A stretch of 36,078 bases of DNA from Clostridia bacterium (GTDB lineage Bacteria; Bacillota; DSM-521; Neomoorellales; Neomoorellaceae), in contig JASUSV010000014.1 in assembly GCA_030445865.1 (NCBI GenBank), positions 1 to 36,078 on the forward strand. The letters are read 5' to 3'. The position numbers were made by a program, and so were the translations under genes. Below are positions 18,663 to 25,987 of this stretch, piece after piece. The notes below the pieces were generated by a model. The model was given only the letters and a program-made list of their open reading frames with translations, did no database searches and was not told where the DNA came from. The first letter of the stretch is position 1, and every line of letters begins with the position of its first letter.

Positions 18663-19661
18663 ATGTCAGTTATGGTGGAGAAGGTACAACGTATATCGAA
18701 GGCAATCGAGTGTAAAAGGAAAATAAGTTTTAGTTATGTAGATGCTGAAGGGAAAAAGACAAAGCGGGCAGTGTGCCCTTTGGTCCTGTTTAAGTATAAA
18801 TCTATGGGTGAGACACGGTATTACCTGATGGCTTTTTGCGAATTAGATTTTAATTACAGGACATTTCGCCTAGATAGGATAAAAAAGATACACAGTTTAT
18901 CGACTGTTTTCAACCCGAATGAGTTTTCTGATTTTGATTCTTACGAGAAATTAAAGGGGGTCTTTACACGAAAAAGAGTGCGCGTAATTAAGAAGGTTGA
19001 TGGGGGAGAGAAGTTCGAGAGACAAGTGTGGTCACAATCTTTTCCAACCGGTGCTACCAGAGTTTATGGTTCTTTTGATGGTGATATAGAGATTGAGGAA
19101 CGCATTTATGGGAATTTTAACGATAGTTATCCTAAAGAGTGGTATTCCCGCAAGGTTAAAGGTAATTACTGTTTATGTCGTTCTCCTCTTGAGGAAACGG
19201 AATTCGAGAAATTGGATAAATCCGACGAAGTTGTTGCTTACGAGGTCGAGCCATTTAAAATTCGTTACTACGCAGGTTCAAAAGTTAGATATTATATACC
19301 CGACTTACTTATTACATACAAGGATGGAAGACGTGTAATAGCCGAAATTAAAACGCTCTCCGATGTTATGTTAAAGGAAAATCAAGCTAAGTTTAAGGCG
19401 ATAGAACAATATGCTAGAGAACACGGTTATAAATTTGAGGTCTGGGCGCGCAGAGGTATTGGGCGATTAACGGGAGCTATTTTCGATGCTTCAGATGAAG
19501 GGAACTATTCATCCTGGGAAAGTGCCGTAGAAGTAGCTGCACGTAGAATTGAGAAAAACGAAACCGAACGTCGTAGAAGGCAATTTTGGGATGAATGGGG
19601 CGGTTTAATTGTAACTGCAATAGTAATTGTATTTCTTTTGATAGTTTTATTTTTGCGGTAA
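18663..19661 (+). CDS. WYL-domain protein fused to a TnsA-like PD-(D/E)XK nuclease with C-terminal membrane anchor
   Basis: A 332-aa protein with three parts. Residues about 8-80 resemble a WYL domain: ISFSYVDAEGKKTKRAVCPL, YYLMAFCELDF and YRTFRLDRIKKI; the usual N-terminal helix-turn-helix of WYL regulators is absent. Residues about 192-265 resemble the TnsA N-terminal endonuclease: YEVEPFKIRYYAG, then YIPDLLITYKDGRRVIAEIKT with P213-D214, E228 and K230 as the PD-(D/E)XK triad, then an AIEQYAREHGYKFEVWARR tail. Residues 313-331 form a single hydrophobic span at the very C-terminus. Residues 81-190 are unassigned. Start ATG 18663 has a distant GGAG; ATG 18672 is possible. Domain calls are by pattern; function in DNA cleavage or anti-phage defence is inferred. 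Confidence 0.72.
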   Translation: MSVMVEKVQRISKAIECKRKISFSYVDAEGKKTKRAVCPLVLFKYKSMGETRYYLMAFCELDFNYRTFRLDRIKKIHSLSTVFNPNEFSDFDSYEKLKGVFTRKRVRVIKKVDGGEKFERQVWSQSFPTGATRVYGSFDGDIEIEERIYGNFNDSYPKEWYSRKVKGNYCLCRSPLEETEFEKLDKSDEVVAYEVEPFKIRYYAGSKVRYYIPDLLITYKDGRRVIAEIKTLSDVMLKENQAKFKAIEQYAREHGYKFEVWARRGIGRLTGAIFDASDEGNYSSWESAVEVAARRIEKNETERRRRQFWDEWGGLIVTAIVIVFLLIVLFLR

Positions 19662-20281
19662 TCGTTAAAGAACAATCTTGCTGGCACCCTAAAAAGGTTT
19701 AGACTAGAATGTACGACTACGACATTAACATTGAACTAAACGGTGATTTTATGCGGCCGGGAGCCAAGTAGTCAGGACCGAGTCGCTTGTCTACCTAGTT
19801 TGTCACTACAGGAGCCCCATGGCAAATTAATGTAAGCACCTGTTCGCCTGCCAAACTGGGACATCGCGGAGTTGTCGGAGTTAGGCTTTGAATGCTCATT
19901 ATTCAGCCGACAGCTTATGTTTCCAGATCTTCCAATAGGGCCGGTTTCACGAACCACTCCCCCGGCCGTACGTATGCTCCAAAACGAGTGCGGCTGCATT
20001 TTTTTTCGCTGGGGTTTGCCTGATTTTCGATTAATATTTGGCAGAAATACGCCCCCGCTTTCATGAAGGGCCTTATAGTGAACAGGGTCCGGGTTTTTTG
20101 CAGTAAGAGCGTATGGCGAAATGACTCTTTAGTATACGAAAATGCTGCAGTTTCTACTGCAGTAACGTAATGAAAATGTGGGTGAAGAGGGGTGATGGGA
20201 GGTTATTCCAAAACCCCGGAGGCCTTGATTCCTGGGTGGTAGGAGTGAGTACGGGTTAAGGGTAGTGAAGGCTCCTGTGCA
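19662..20281. other. 620-bp gene-poor right arm of the element
   Basis: No open frame here has a credible ribosome-binding site. The 75-codon minus-strand frame at 19772-19999 and a 64-codon plus-strand one overlap each other without family resemblance. Several imperfect inverted repeats occur, for example GGTTTCACGAACC (19943-19955 area) within a larger GGCCGG/CCGGCC pair. The right 21-bp repeat lies at 20145-20165. It could be a decayed insertion, a structured RNA or attachment-site DNA; I cannot decide. Confidence 0.4.
20145..20165 (+). repeat. Right copy of the 21-bp element-end repeat
   Basis: Same 21 bases and orientation as 15381-15401, ending 116 bp before the attR core. Flanking bases differ, so the identity block is sharply limited to the 21 bp. 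Confidence 0.75.
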
Positions 20282-20327
20282 ACTCTTAATCAGCGGGTCG
20301 TGGGTTCAAATCCTACCTGGCGCACCA
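20282..20327 (+). repeat. attR core: partial tRNA-Lys copy (46 bp)
   Basis: Exact copy of the tRNA-Lys 3' half (15285-15330) with no D arm or 5' acceptor strand before it, so it is not a tRNA gene. It marks the original chromosomal 3' end of the tRNA gene. A weak stem AACGCCA/TGGCGTT (20340-20346 with 20370-20376) just beyond may be part of the old tRNA transcription end. Confidence 0.93.
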
Positions 20328-20417
20328 GGAAAAACTAAGAACGCCAAAGGTTTTAGAACACAATGCCCCTGGCGTTTATCTTTACCGCAGTATTTTGGTC
20401 ACAAATTGGTCCCAGCG

Positions 20418-20455
20418 AAAAAAAGGAACCTCGGCGTACTACGAGGTTCCTTTTT
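20418..20455. terminator. Bidirectional intrinsic terminator
   Basis: GGAACCTCG (20425-20433) and CGAGGTTCC (20442-20450) flank an eight-base loop, with A7 (20418-20424) before and T5 (20451-20455) after. It can stop rightward transcription from the tRNA/element side and leftward transcription from the stalk-domain gene. Confidence 0.88.
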
Positions 20456-20472
20456 ACATTTACGTGGGGTTT

Positions 20473-21282
20473 CTATGGAGCCATTTCCGTAGCCTCATCC
20501 GCTGTATTATTAACGGAGGAGGCTTCTGTGCCTTCTATATTAACTTCATTTGACTGTTCATCGTAGCTAACCCTTTGGTTAAGCGCCTGGGCTATAAATC
20601 TAATAGGCACAAAAGTCCGGTTACTTATTAGTTGGGCCGGGACATCCAGAGCCATTTCCTGCCCGTTGACTGTAAATACGTTACTATTAAGTTTGAGGAC
20701 TATAATTGTATTATCTTTAGTGATAGTTACGGTTTTAGTCTCTGCATCCCAATTAACATCGGCACCCAGGCCCTCGCTTATCGCCCGCACTGGTACTAGA
20801 GTACGGCCCTCTTTAATCACGGGCGGCATATCCCACTTTACCTCTTTGCCATGAAAACGTATTTTTACTTGCTTTTCAACTCTTACCTGGTTCTCTTCGT
20901 TGCTATTATTTTCTTGTGTTGCAATCCGATTTTGGAGTTCGTTCCCAAGGTTGACTCTTTCTTGAGGGTTACTTTTTTCTCTAATTTCTTGCTTATACTC
21001 TGGTGTCTTTTTATCTTCTTGTTCCTCTTTCGACGCGTTACCTTGTTTGTCCGTAATTTTCCGGCCATCATTTTGTTGCTCTTCCTGTTCTTTTTGCTTA
21101 CCTTCAGCTTCAATCCCTATTTCTTGTCTTTCTCGCATTTCTTGTCTTTCTTCCAGTTGTTGTCTTTCCTTATACCCATTGCTACTTTTACTGCCATTGC
21201 TTTTAGGGGCGGCTAAGGCACTTACACTAAAGGAAAGGATAAAAATAAGCGCCAAGAAAAGAATACTTAAACGCTTAAACAT
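20473..21282 (-). CDS. Secreted stalk-domain protein with charged Glu/Gln-rich linker, c-di-GMP riboswitch-controlled
   Basis: A 269-aa exported protein. Residues 1-24 form a signal peptide ending ALA-A. Residues about 30-130 are a very polar, probably disordered or coiled segment rich in E, Q, K and R (LEERQEMRERQEIG and similar). Residues 137-250 form a copper-amine-oxidase N-like stalk domain with two half repeats (IKEGRTLVPVRAISEGLGADVNWD and ISNRTFVPIRFIAQALNQRV). A polar Ala/Thr tail follows. ATG at 21282 has AGGAGG about ten bases upstream. The leader carries a GEMM-I riboswitch and an SD-blocking helix, so expression probably follows c-di-GMP, in line with a cell-surface or adhesion role; that role is inferred. 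Confidence 0.85.
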   Translation of the reverse strand: MFKRLSILFLALIFILSFSVSALAAPKSNGSKSSNGYKERQQLEERQEMRERQEIGIEAEGKQKEQEEQQNDGRKITDKQGNASKEEQEDKKTPEYKQEIREKSNPQERVNLGNELQNRIATQENNSNEENQVRVEKQVKIRFHGKEVKWDMPPVIKEGRTLVPVRAISEGLGADVNWDAETKTVTITKDNTIIVLKLNSNVFTVNGQEMALDVPAQLISNRTFVPIRFIAQALNQRVSYDEQSNEVNIEGTEASSVNNTADEATEMAP

Positions 21283-21286
21283 TTTT

Positions 21287-21365
21287 CTGATTCCTCCTTG
21301 GGGTTAATTTTTGGATATTGACATCTATAATTTAAATGTTATTTTTTGGACCCCGGAAGAATCAG
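21287..21365 (-). promoter_or_regulatory. Shine-Dalgarno-sequestering helix in the leader of the stalk-domain gene
   Basis: On the minus strand CTGATTCTTCC (21365-21355) pairs over 11 positions (one G-U) with GGAGGAATCAG (21297-21287), which contains the ribosome-binding site. GGGG (21354-21351) pairs further with CCCC (21303-21300), leaving a two-A bulge. The helix sits between the c-di-GMP aptamer and the start codon and no T-run follows it, so translation control is more likely than termination. Confidence 0.65.
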
Positions 21366-21385
21366 CTTGAATTGCAAGAAAGCAT
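21362..21385 (-). CDS. Candidate 7-codon upstream ORF in the riboswitch leader
   Basis: ATG at 21385 encodes M-L-S-C-N-S-S then TGA (21364-21362). GGAGGGG (21397-21391) lies five bases before it, a strong site. The stop codon falls inside the anti-SD strand at 21365-21355, so translating it would disturb that helix. Four bases of its Shine-Dalgarno (GGAG) can pair with CTCC at 21482-21479 as the P1 stem of the aptamer. It may equally be chance; it is too short to be sure. Confidence 0.35.
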   Translation of the reverse strand: MLSCNSS

Positions 21386-21393
21386 AATTTCCC

Positions 21394-21482
21394 CTCCTTC
21401 GGCAGCCTGGCAGTCATAGCTTTTTAGCCTTAGACCCATGGCTTTGCGCCACCGCCTTTCGGCGGTTTTGCCTTTTCGGGAG
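21394..21482 (-). promoter_or_regulatory. Cyclic-di-GMP-I (GEMM-I) riboswitch
   Basis: The minus strand reads AAGGCAAAACC, a GCC-GAAA-GGC hairpin, GGTGGCGCAAAGCC, ATGGGTCTAAGGC, AAAAAGCTATGACTGCCAGG and CTGCCG. These are, in order, the P2 hairpin with GNRA tetraloop, the GCAAAGCC tetraloop-receptor/junction element, the P3 strands with TCTAAG and TATGA, and the closing GCCG of the class I c-di-GMP aptamer. It lies about 110 bp upstream of the stalk-domain start codon on the same strand. Confidence 0.92.
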
Positions 21483-21736
21483 CTTTCGCTTAAAACTTTC
21501 GGCTTTTATATACGCTTTTTGGGGGTTAAAAGCCAGCCAGTATTAACAACCACAAGTAGTGGTAAAGCCAAGCTAGTCCCGAAACGACCTCATTTCAGCC
21601 TTGCCTGCCAGCTTTCCGGTAATACATGTAAACCCTTCAACGGCACAAAGTCCGCTGTAGGATAGCTAGCTCAATTGATCGACTACCCCAGGCTCCAAAC
21701 GCCTTACCCTTAACATCTACGCATAATTAGCATTCA
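21483..21736. other. Intergenic region between the riboswitch and the germination operon
   Basis: About 250 bp holding the divergent promoters by position. TATATA on the minus strand (near 21508-21513) is a possible -10 for the riboswitch transcript, without a good -35. CATAATT before gerA resembles part of a sigma-G -10, weakly. No gene is supported. Confidence 0.35.
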
Positions 21737-23440
21737 ATGGTAAACAATATAATTACATCCATACTTAGCAGTATTGATTTAAAAAGTTTCGGAAAGGAAA
21801 GAAGGGAAATGATAGGGTTTCGCAAGCCGATTAGGGCCAAAACGCTGGGCCGGGGCAGCCAAAAAAGCCAGGGCAATATTGAGGGCGGTGCCCTTTCAAG
21901 CGTATCTCTAAAAAACCTCGTTTTAAGCCCGGATCTGGAAACCAACCTTCGGCAAATTAAAACCATCCTGGATAGATGTAGTGACGTGGTTTACCGGGAA
22001 TTTGTCTTTGCTCAAAATGAAGAAATCAGGCTGGCGCTGATTTATACGGATGGTCTGGCGGACAAAGTGCAGGTCAGCGACCAAATAATGAAGGCGCTCG
22101 CCCTGGAAGTAGCGATGGCCGCGCCCGGCCAGGAGATCACCAAAGCCCGGGCCCTAGAGTTTATTAAGCAGCGAGGCTTGTGCATACACCAAATTAAGGA
22201 AACCAATAAGGTAGAAGATATCATCGATGCCATTCTGTCGGGGGACACCGTGTTGCTGGTGGACGGGCATGCTACCGCCATCATCAACGGCGCCAGGGGC
22301 TTTGAAACGCGTTCCATTAGCGATCCGGAAGCAGAACCGACGGTAAGGGGGTCGCGGGAGTCCTTTATCGAATCCCTAAGGGTTAATACATCGCTTATCC
22401 GGCGGAAAATAAAAAGCCCAAACTTAAAAATTGAGAGTATGAAGCTGGGCGAGGTTACTGCTACCGACGTGGCCATAGCTTATATCGAAGGCATCGCCAA
22501 CGACAAGCTGGTGGCAGAAGTAAAAAACAGGTTGGGAAGAATCAAGGTTGATGCCATCCTGGAAAGCGGCTACTTGGAGGAACTGATCGAAGATAACCCC
22601 TTTAGCCCTTTTCCTACGGTTAACCATACTGAAAAGCCTGACAGGGTAGCGGCGATGTTGCTGGAAGGAAGGGTGGCGATAGTCGTTGACGGTACTCCCT
22701 TTGTCCTGACCGTGCCAAATTTATTCATAGAGTATCTCCAGGCTCCTGAGGACTATTACGAGCGGTTCATCTTTGCTACAGCTGTGCGGGTCATTCGGTT
22801 TCTATCCATGATCATATCCCTTGTGCTGCCTTCGCTATATATTGCCGTGGTGAGCTTCCACCATGAGATTTTTCCCACCACGCTTCTTTTAAATGTCGCC
22901 GCGCAGCGGGAAGCGGTCCCCTTTCCGGTCTTCATTGAGGTAATGATCATGGAAATGACTTTTGAAATTTTAAGGGAGGCCGGGATCCGCCTGCCGCGGC
23001 CCATCGGCCAGGCGGTAAGCATCGTAGGCGCCCTGGTCATCGGAGAAGCCGCTGTGCGGGCCGGGTTGGTGGCCGCCGCCACCGTCATTGTGGTGGCCTT
23101 TACCGGCATCGCTTCCTTTACTTTTGCTTACAGTGCCAGTATTGCCTTTCGCCTGTTAAGGTTCACTCTAATGGTCCTTTCGGCCACTTTAGGCCTTTTC
23201 GGGCTGGTCAGCGGTTTGGCGATCATAGCGATTCACCTGTGTACATTGCGCTCCTTTGGGGTTCCCTACCTGTCCCCGTTAGTCCCTACTATCGGCGCTG
23301 ACTTAAAGGACGTGATTTTGCGTGCGCCCTGGTGGGCCATGTTTTCCCGCCCCCGGCTGATTGCGAGGCAGGAGCAGATAAGACTGGAACAGGGGTTAAA
23401 ACCATCCCCTCCAGAAACCCGGCCGAAAGGTAAGGGGTAA
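21737..23440 (+). CDS. Spore germination receptor A subunit (GerA/SpoVAF family)
   Basis: A 567-aa GerA-family protein of the spore inner membrane, part of the nutrient-sensing receptor. The soluble N-terminal domain contains ILSGDTVLLVDGHATAIINGARG, the EPTVRGSRESFIESLRVNTSLIRRKIKSPNL block and TDVAIAYIEGIAN; the C-terminal half has about five membrane segments with VVSFHHEIFPTTLL and PRPIGQAVSIVGALVIGEAAV, all characteristic. The start is uncertain: ATG 21737 lacks a ribosome-binding site, while ATG 21809 (24 residues shorter) has purine-rich sequence ahead but at awkward spacing. First gene of a four-gene operon; normally sigma-G dependent, not shown here. Confidence 0.93.
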   Translation: MVNNIITSILSSIDLKSFGKERREMIGFRKPIRAKTLGRGSQKSQGNIEGGALSSVSLKNLVLSPDLETNLRQIKTILDRCSDVVYREFVFAQNEEIRLALIYTDGLADKVQVSDQIMKALALEVAMAAPGQEITKARALEFIKQRGLCIHQIKETNKVEDIIDAILSGDTVLLVDGHATAIINGARGFETRSISDPEAEPTVRGSRESFIESLRVNTSLIRRKIKSPNLKIESMKLGEVTATDVAIAYIEGIANDKLVAEVKNRLGRIKVDAILESGYLEELIEDNPFSPFPTVNHTEKPDRVAAMLLEGRVAIVVDGTPFVLTVPNLFIEYLQAPEDYYERFIFATAVRVIRFLSMIISLVLPSLYIAVVSFHHEIFPTTLLLNVAAQREAVPFPVFIEVMIMEMTFEILREAGIRLPRPIGQAVSIVGALVIGEAAVRAGLVAAATVIVVAFTGIASFTFAYSASIAFRLLRFTLMVLSATLGLFGLVSGLAIIAIHLCTLRSFGVPYLSPLVPTIGADLKDVILRAPWWAMFSRPRLIARQEQIRLEQGLKPSPPETRPKGKG

Positions 23441-23445
23441 GTCCT

Positions 23446-24552
23446 ATGTTGGAACAGGGTAAAATCGACAGCAAGCAGGCCATTATGTTGATGCTGAGCA
23501 CGATTTTGCCCACGGCCATCCTCACCGTTCCTGCCGTTACCGCGAAGTCCGCCAGACAGGATTCCTGGATGTCGATCATGATAGCAACTACAGTAGGACT
23601 GTTGATCGCCCGGCTGGTCGTAGTTTTAGGCCTTCGTTTCCCAGGGAAAACCCTGTTTGAATACGCAGAGGAAATTCTAGGCAAGGTGCCGGGGAAGATT
23701 GTCGGTCTCCTTTATATATGGCTGTTTTTTCTGTATATAGGCTCCGGAGTGATTAGGGAGTATGGCGTCTTTATGGTTACGGCCATAATGCCCGACACCC
23801 CGATCATAGTTTTTCACATTGTAGGGGTTGCCGTGGTAGCCTATATGGTCCGCAACGGCCTGGAGGTTTTAAGCCGGTTTAATCAGTTGACTATTCCCAC
23901 TACAGGACTGTTGGCCATCGTTTTCATTTTGTCTACCAAAGATATGAAGCTGGCCAGGCTGCTGCCGGTTTTCGACGCCGGCCCGCTTCCCATCGTGAAG
24001 GGGAGTGTTGCGCCCGCCATGTGGCTGGGAGAAATCGTCACCTTTGCTATGATCATTCCTTATTTGATAAGGCCCAGGGAAGCCCACCGGGTTGCCACCC
24101 TATCCATCCTGTTGTGCAGCTTTTTTTTGACGATGAGCATTCTGGAGGCACTGCTTATCTTTGGTCCTAATGTAACGGGCCACTGGATTTTTCCCGCTTT
24201 TAACGCGGTCCGGGTGGTTTCCATCGCCAATTTTCTCGAACGGCTGGAATCAGTTATTATGGTGATATTTATGCTGGGGGGGTTCGTCAAACTCGGGGTA
24301 TTTTACTATGCCGCCGTTTTGGGCAGCGCTCAGTGGCTGGGGCTTAAGGATTACCGGCCCCTGGTGCTGCCGGTGGGGGTAATTTTAGTAGCCCTGTCTA
24401 TCCCTCTTTGGGGCGAGAATATCGTAGAGGTGCTTCATTTTATTGGCCAGGTATATGCGCCCTTCGCCCTTATCGTCCTTGAGGTGGGGATTCCGCTGCT
24501 ATTATTGATCGTTTCTCTGACAAAGGGAAAGGGTGGGGAAAGTGATGCTTAA
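23446..24552 (+). CDS. Spore germination receptor B subunit (GerAB/ArcD/ProY family permease)
   Basis: A 368-aa, ten-segment membrane protein of the APC-type germination permease family, starting MLEQGKIDSKQAIMLMLSTILPTAILTVPA and ending in a hydrophobic run plus polar tail. Family knowledge: the B subunit binds the germinant in the spore inner membrane, in complex with the A and C subunits. ATG 23446 lies six bases after the gerA stop with AAGGGG upstream. Its stop overlaps the start of the C subunit by eight bases (ATGCTTAA), so the three are co-translated. Apparently intact. Confidence 0.93.
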   Translation: MLEQGKIDSKQAIMLMLSTILPTAILTVPAVTAKSARQDSWMSIMIATTVGLLIARLVVVLGLRFPGKTLFEYAEEILGKVPGKIVGLLYIWLFFLYIGSGVIREYGVFMVTAIMPDTPIIVFHIVGVAVVAYMVRNGLEVLSRFNQLTIPTTGLLAIVFILSTKDMKLARLLPVFDAGPLPIVKGSVAPAMWLGEIVTFAMIIPYLIRPREAHRVATLSILLCSFFLTMSILEALLIFGPNVTGHWIFPAFNAVRVVSIANFLERLESVIMVIFMLGGFVKLGVFYYAAVLGSAQWLGLKDYRPLVLPVGVILVALSIPLWGENIVEVLHFIGQVYAPFALIVLEVGIPLLLLIVSLTKGKGGESDA

Positions 24553-25738
24553 AAAAATTACCGTCTTTATTTTACTGGTACTTCTAACTGGCTTCTTGGT
24601 AGGCTGCTGGAGCCGTGAGGAAATCACCCAAATAGCTATTATTCTGGGTACAGGAGTTGATTGGACGGCAGACGGCCGCATCCGGCTGACCGTGCAGATC
24701 GCCAAACCCGGCTCTTTTGCCGGAGGCGCCGAAGGGGGAGGCAAGGGAAGGGAGCCCGCAAGCTGGGCAGTCTCCGCAGAAGGTAAAAGCATTGAGGAGG
24801 CTGAAAGGTACCTGGCCATGCGGGTTCCCCGCGATATTTACTGGGGCCATTGCATTACCCTGGTAATCGGCGAAGAAATGGCCAAAAAGGGAACACGTAT
24901 TGTTACAAGTTTTTTTCTTCGCGACAGGGAGCCCCGGGAAACCATGTGGGTGATGGTAGCTAAAGGAGAGGCCAAGGATGTTTTGGAAACCCATTCAAAT
25001 CTGGAGAAGACTTCGGCCCAGGCCGCAGGCCTTCTAGAGAGGATGAAAACCGGCTATTCCGTCCAGCTCAGGGAATTTGCCGAGATGCTAGCCAGCAAGG
25101 GAGTTCAGCCGGTAGTCACTCGGGTTGAGGTAAAAGAAGCGGGAGTTACCCCGGGGTCGGAGCAGGAGAAGAAGTCCCCGGCCCACAAGCAGGTGGAGAT
25201 TACCGGCGTAGGGGTATTCAAGGAGGATAAGTTAATCGGTTGGCTGGACGCCGAGAAAACCAGGGGACTAATGTGGCTCAAAGGCGAGCCTATGGAGGGA
25301 GTGATCACTGTCCCCAGCCCGGGCGAGCCAGATAAAGAAGTATCCATCCTGATCAGGCGGGGAAAAACCAAGATTGTACCAAAATACGACGGGAAAAGCT
25401 TACGATTTGACGTAAAGATTGATATGGAAGGGGATATGGTGGAACAGCAAAGCCTTGAGGACCTGGCTAAGCCTGAAAAAATCAAATTTCTGGAAAGCGG
25501 AATGGCCGAGGAGATAAAAAGAAGATGTAACCTCGCCCTTAAGAAAGCCCAGAAGGAGTATGCCGTGGACATCTTCGGCTTTGGCAACGCTTTTCACCGT
25601 AAGTACAAAAAAGAATGGCGGGAATTGAAAGACCGGTGGGATGACGTATTTAGGCAGGCGGAGGTTAACATTACCGTGGCGGCGCGCGTCCGGGTGATCG
25701 GTCTTTCAACCAAGCGGGCCGACGTACCAGAAAAATAG
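24545..25738 (+). CDS. Spore germination receptor C subunit lipoprotein (Ger(x)C family)
   Basis: A 397-aa lipoprotein. The signal peptide ends in the lipobox LVGC with the modified cysteine at C21, followed by WSREEITQIAIILGTGVDW, the standard GerC opening. Middle and C-terminal domains contain the family pattern up to KAQKEYAVDIFGFGNAFHRKYKKEW and the closing VNITVAARVRVIGLS. I choose ATG 24545 with GGTGGGGAAAG upstream; a GTG at 24533 would put the Shine-Dalgarno inside the gene. It would sit on the outer face of the spore inner membrane and complete the A-B-C receptor. Confidence 0.93.
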   Translation: MLKKITVFILLVLLTGFLVGCWSREEITQIAIILGTGVDWTADGRIRLTVQIAKPGSFAGGAEGGGKGREPASWAVSAEGKSIEEAERYLAMRVPRDIYWGHCITLVIGEEMAKKGTRIVTSFFLRDREPRETMWVMVAKGEAKDVLETHSNLEKTSAQAAGLLERMKTGYSVQLREFAEMLASKGVQPVVTRVEVKEAGVTPGSEQEKKSPAHKQVEITGVGVFKEDKLIGWLDAEKTRGLMWLKGEPMEGVITVPSPGEPDKEVSILIRRGKTKIVPKYDGKSLRFDVKIDMEGDMVEQQSLEDLAKPEKIKFLESGMAEEIKRRCNLALKKAQKEYAVDIFGFGNAFHRKYKKEWRELKDRWDDVFRQAEVNITVAARVRVIGLSTKRADVPEK

Positions 25739-25753
25739 AGGGGGACGAGAAAC

Positions 25754-25969
25754 GTGATCGTCTTGCTTATCCTATTGTTCGCCGGCATTATCCTGTTTGA
25801 GGTACCGGGCTTGGTAAAGAAGAAGATGTGGCGGGAACTGGCGGCCTTTTTAGCGTACCTGCTGATCGGTATGGCCTTAAGCATCCCGCAGGTGCTGGGG
25901 GTAAAACTACCTAACCCAACTAAAGCCATTGAAGCGCTGATTAAGCCCATATCGGAATTATTGAAGTGA
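25754..25969 (+). CDS. Small hydrophobic D-like germination protein (71 aa)
   Basis: GTG at 25754 with AGGGGGA upstream begins a 71-aa protein with two membrane spans (about residues 2-18 and 28-46) separated by a basic loop (VKKKMWRE) and a short C-terminal helix. It follows the C subunit by 15 bp on the same strand with no terminator. Some Bacillus gerA operons carry a fourth small two-span gene, the D subunit, which tunes receptor function. This gene matches in size, topology and position but not by clear sequence, so the assignment is inference. Confidence 0.7.
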   Translation: MIVLLILLFAGIILFEVPGLVKKKMWRELAAFLAYLLIGMALSIPQVLGVKLPNPTKAIEALIKPISELLK

Positions 25970-25987
25970 CGACGAGTTTTATACTTG

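Noticed and set aside
19772-19999. 75-codon minus-strand frame in the element's right arm
   Set aside because: No ribosome-binding site before its ATG, no family resemblance I can support, and an overlapping frame of similar length on the other strand.
20282-20327. Second tRNA-Lys gene
   Set aside because: Only the anticodon-loop-to-CCA half is present; the 5' half, D arm and acceptor partner are missing. It is the attR copy.
20851-21216. 121-codon hydrophobic plus-strand frame
   Set aside because: It is the antisense of the Glu/Gln/Lys-rich linker of the stalk-domain protein, which automatically reads as Phe/Leu/Ser-rich; no ribosome-binding site.
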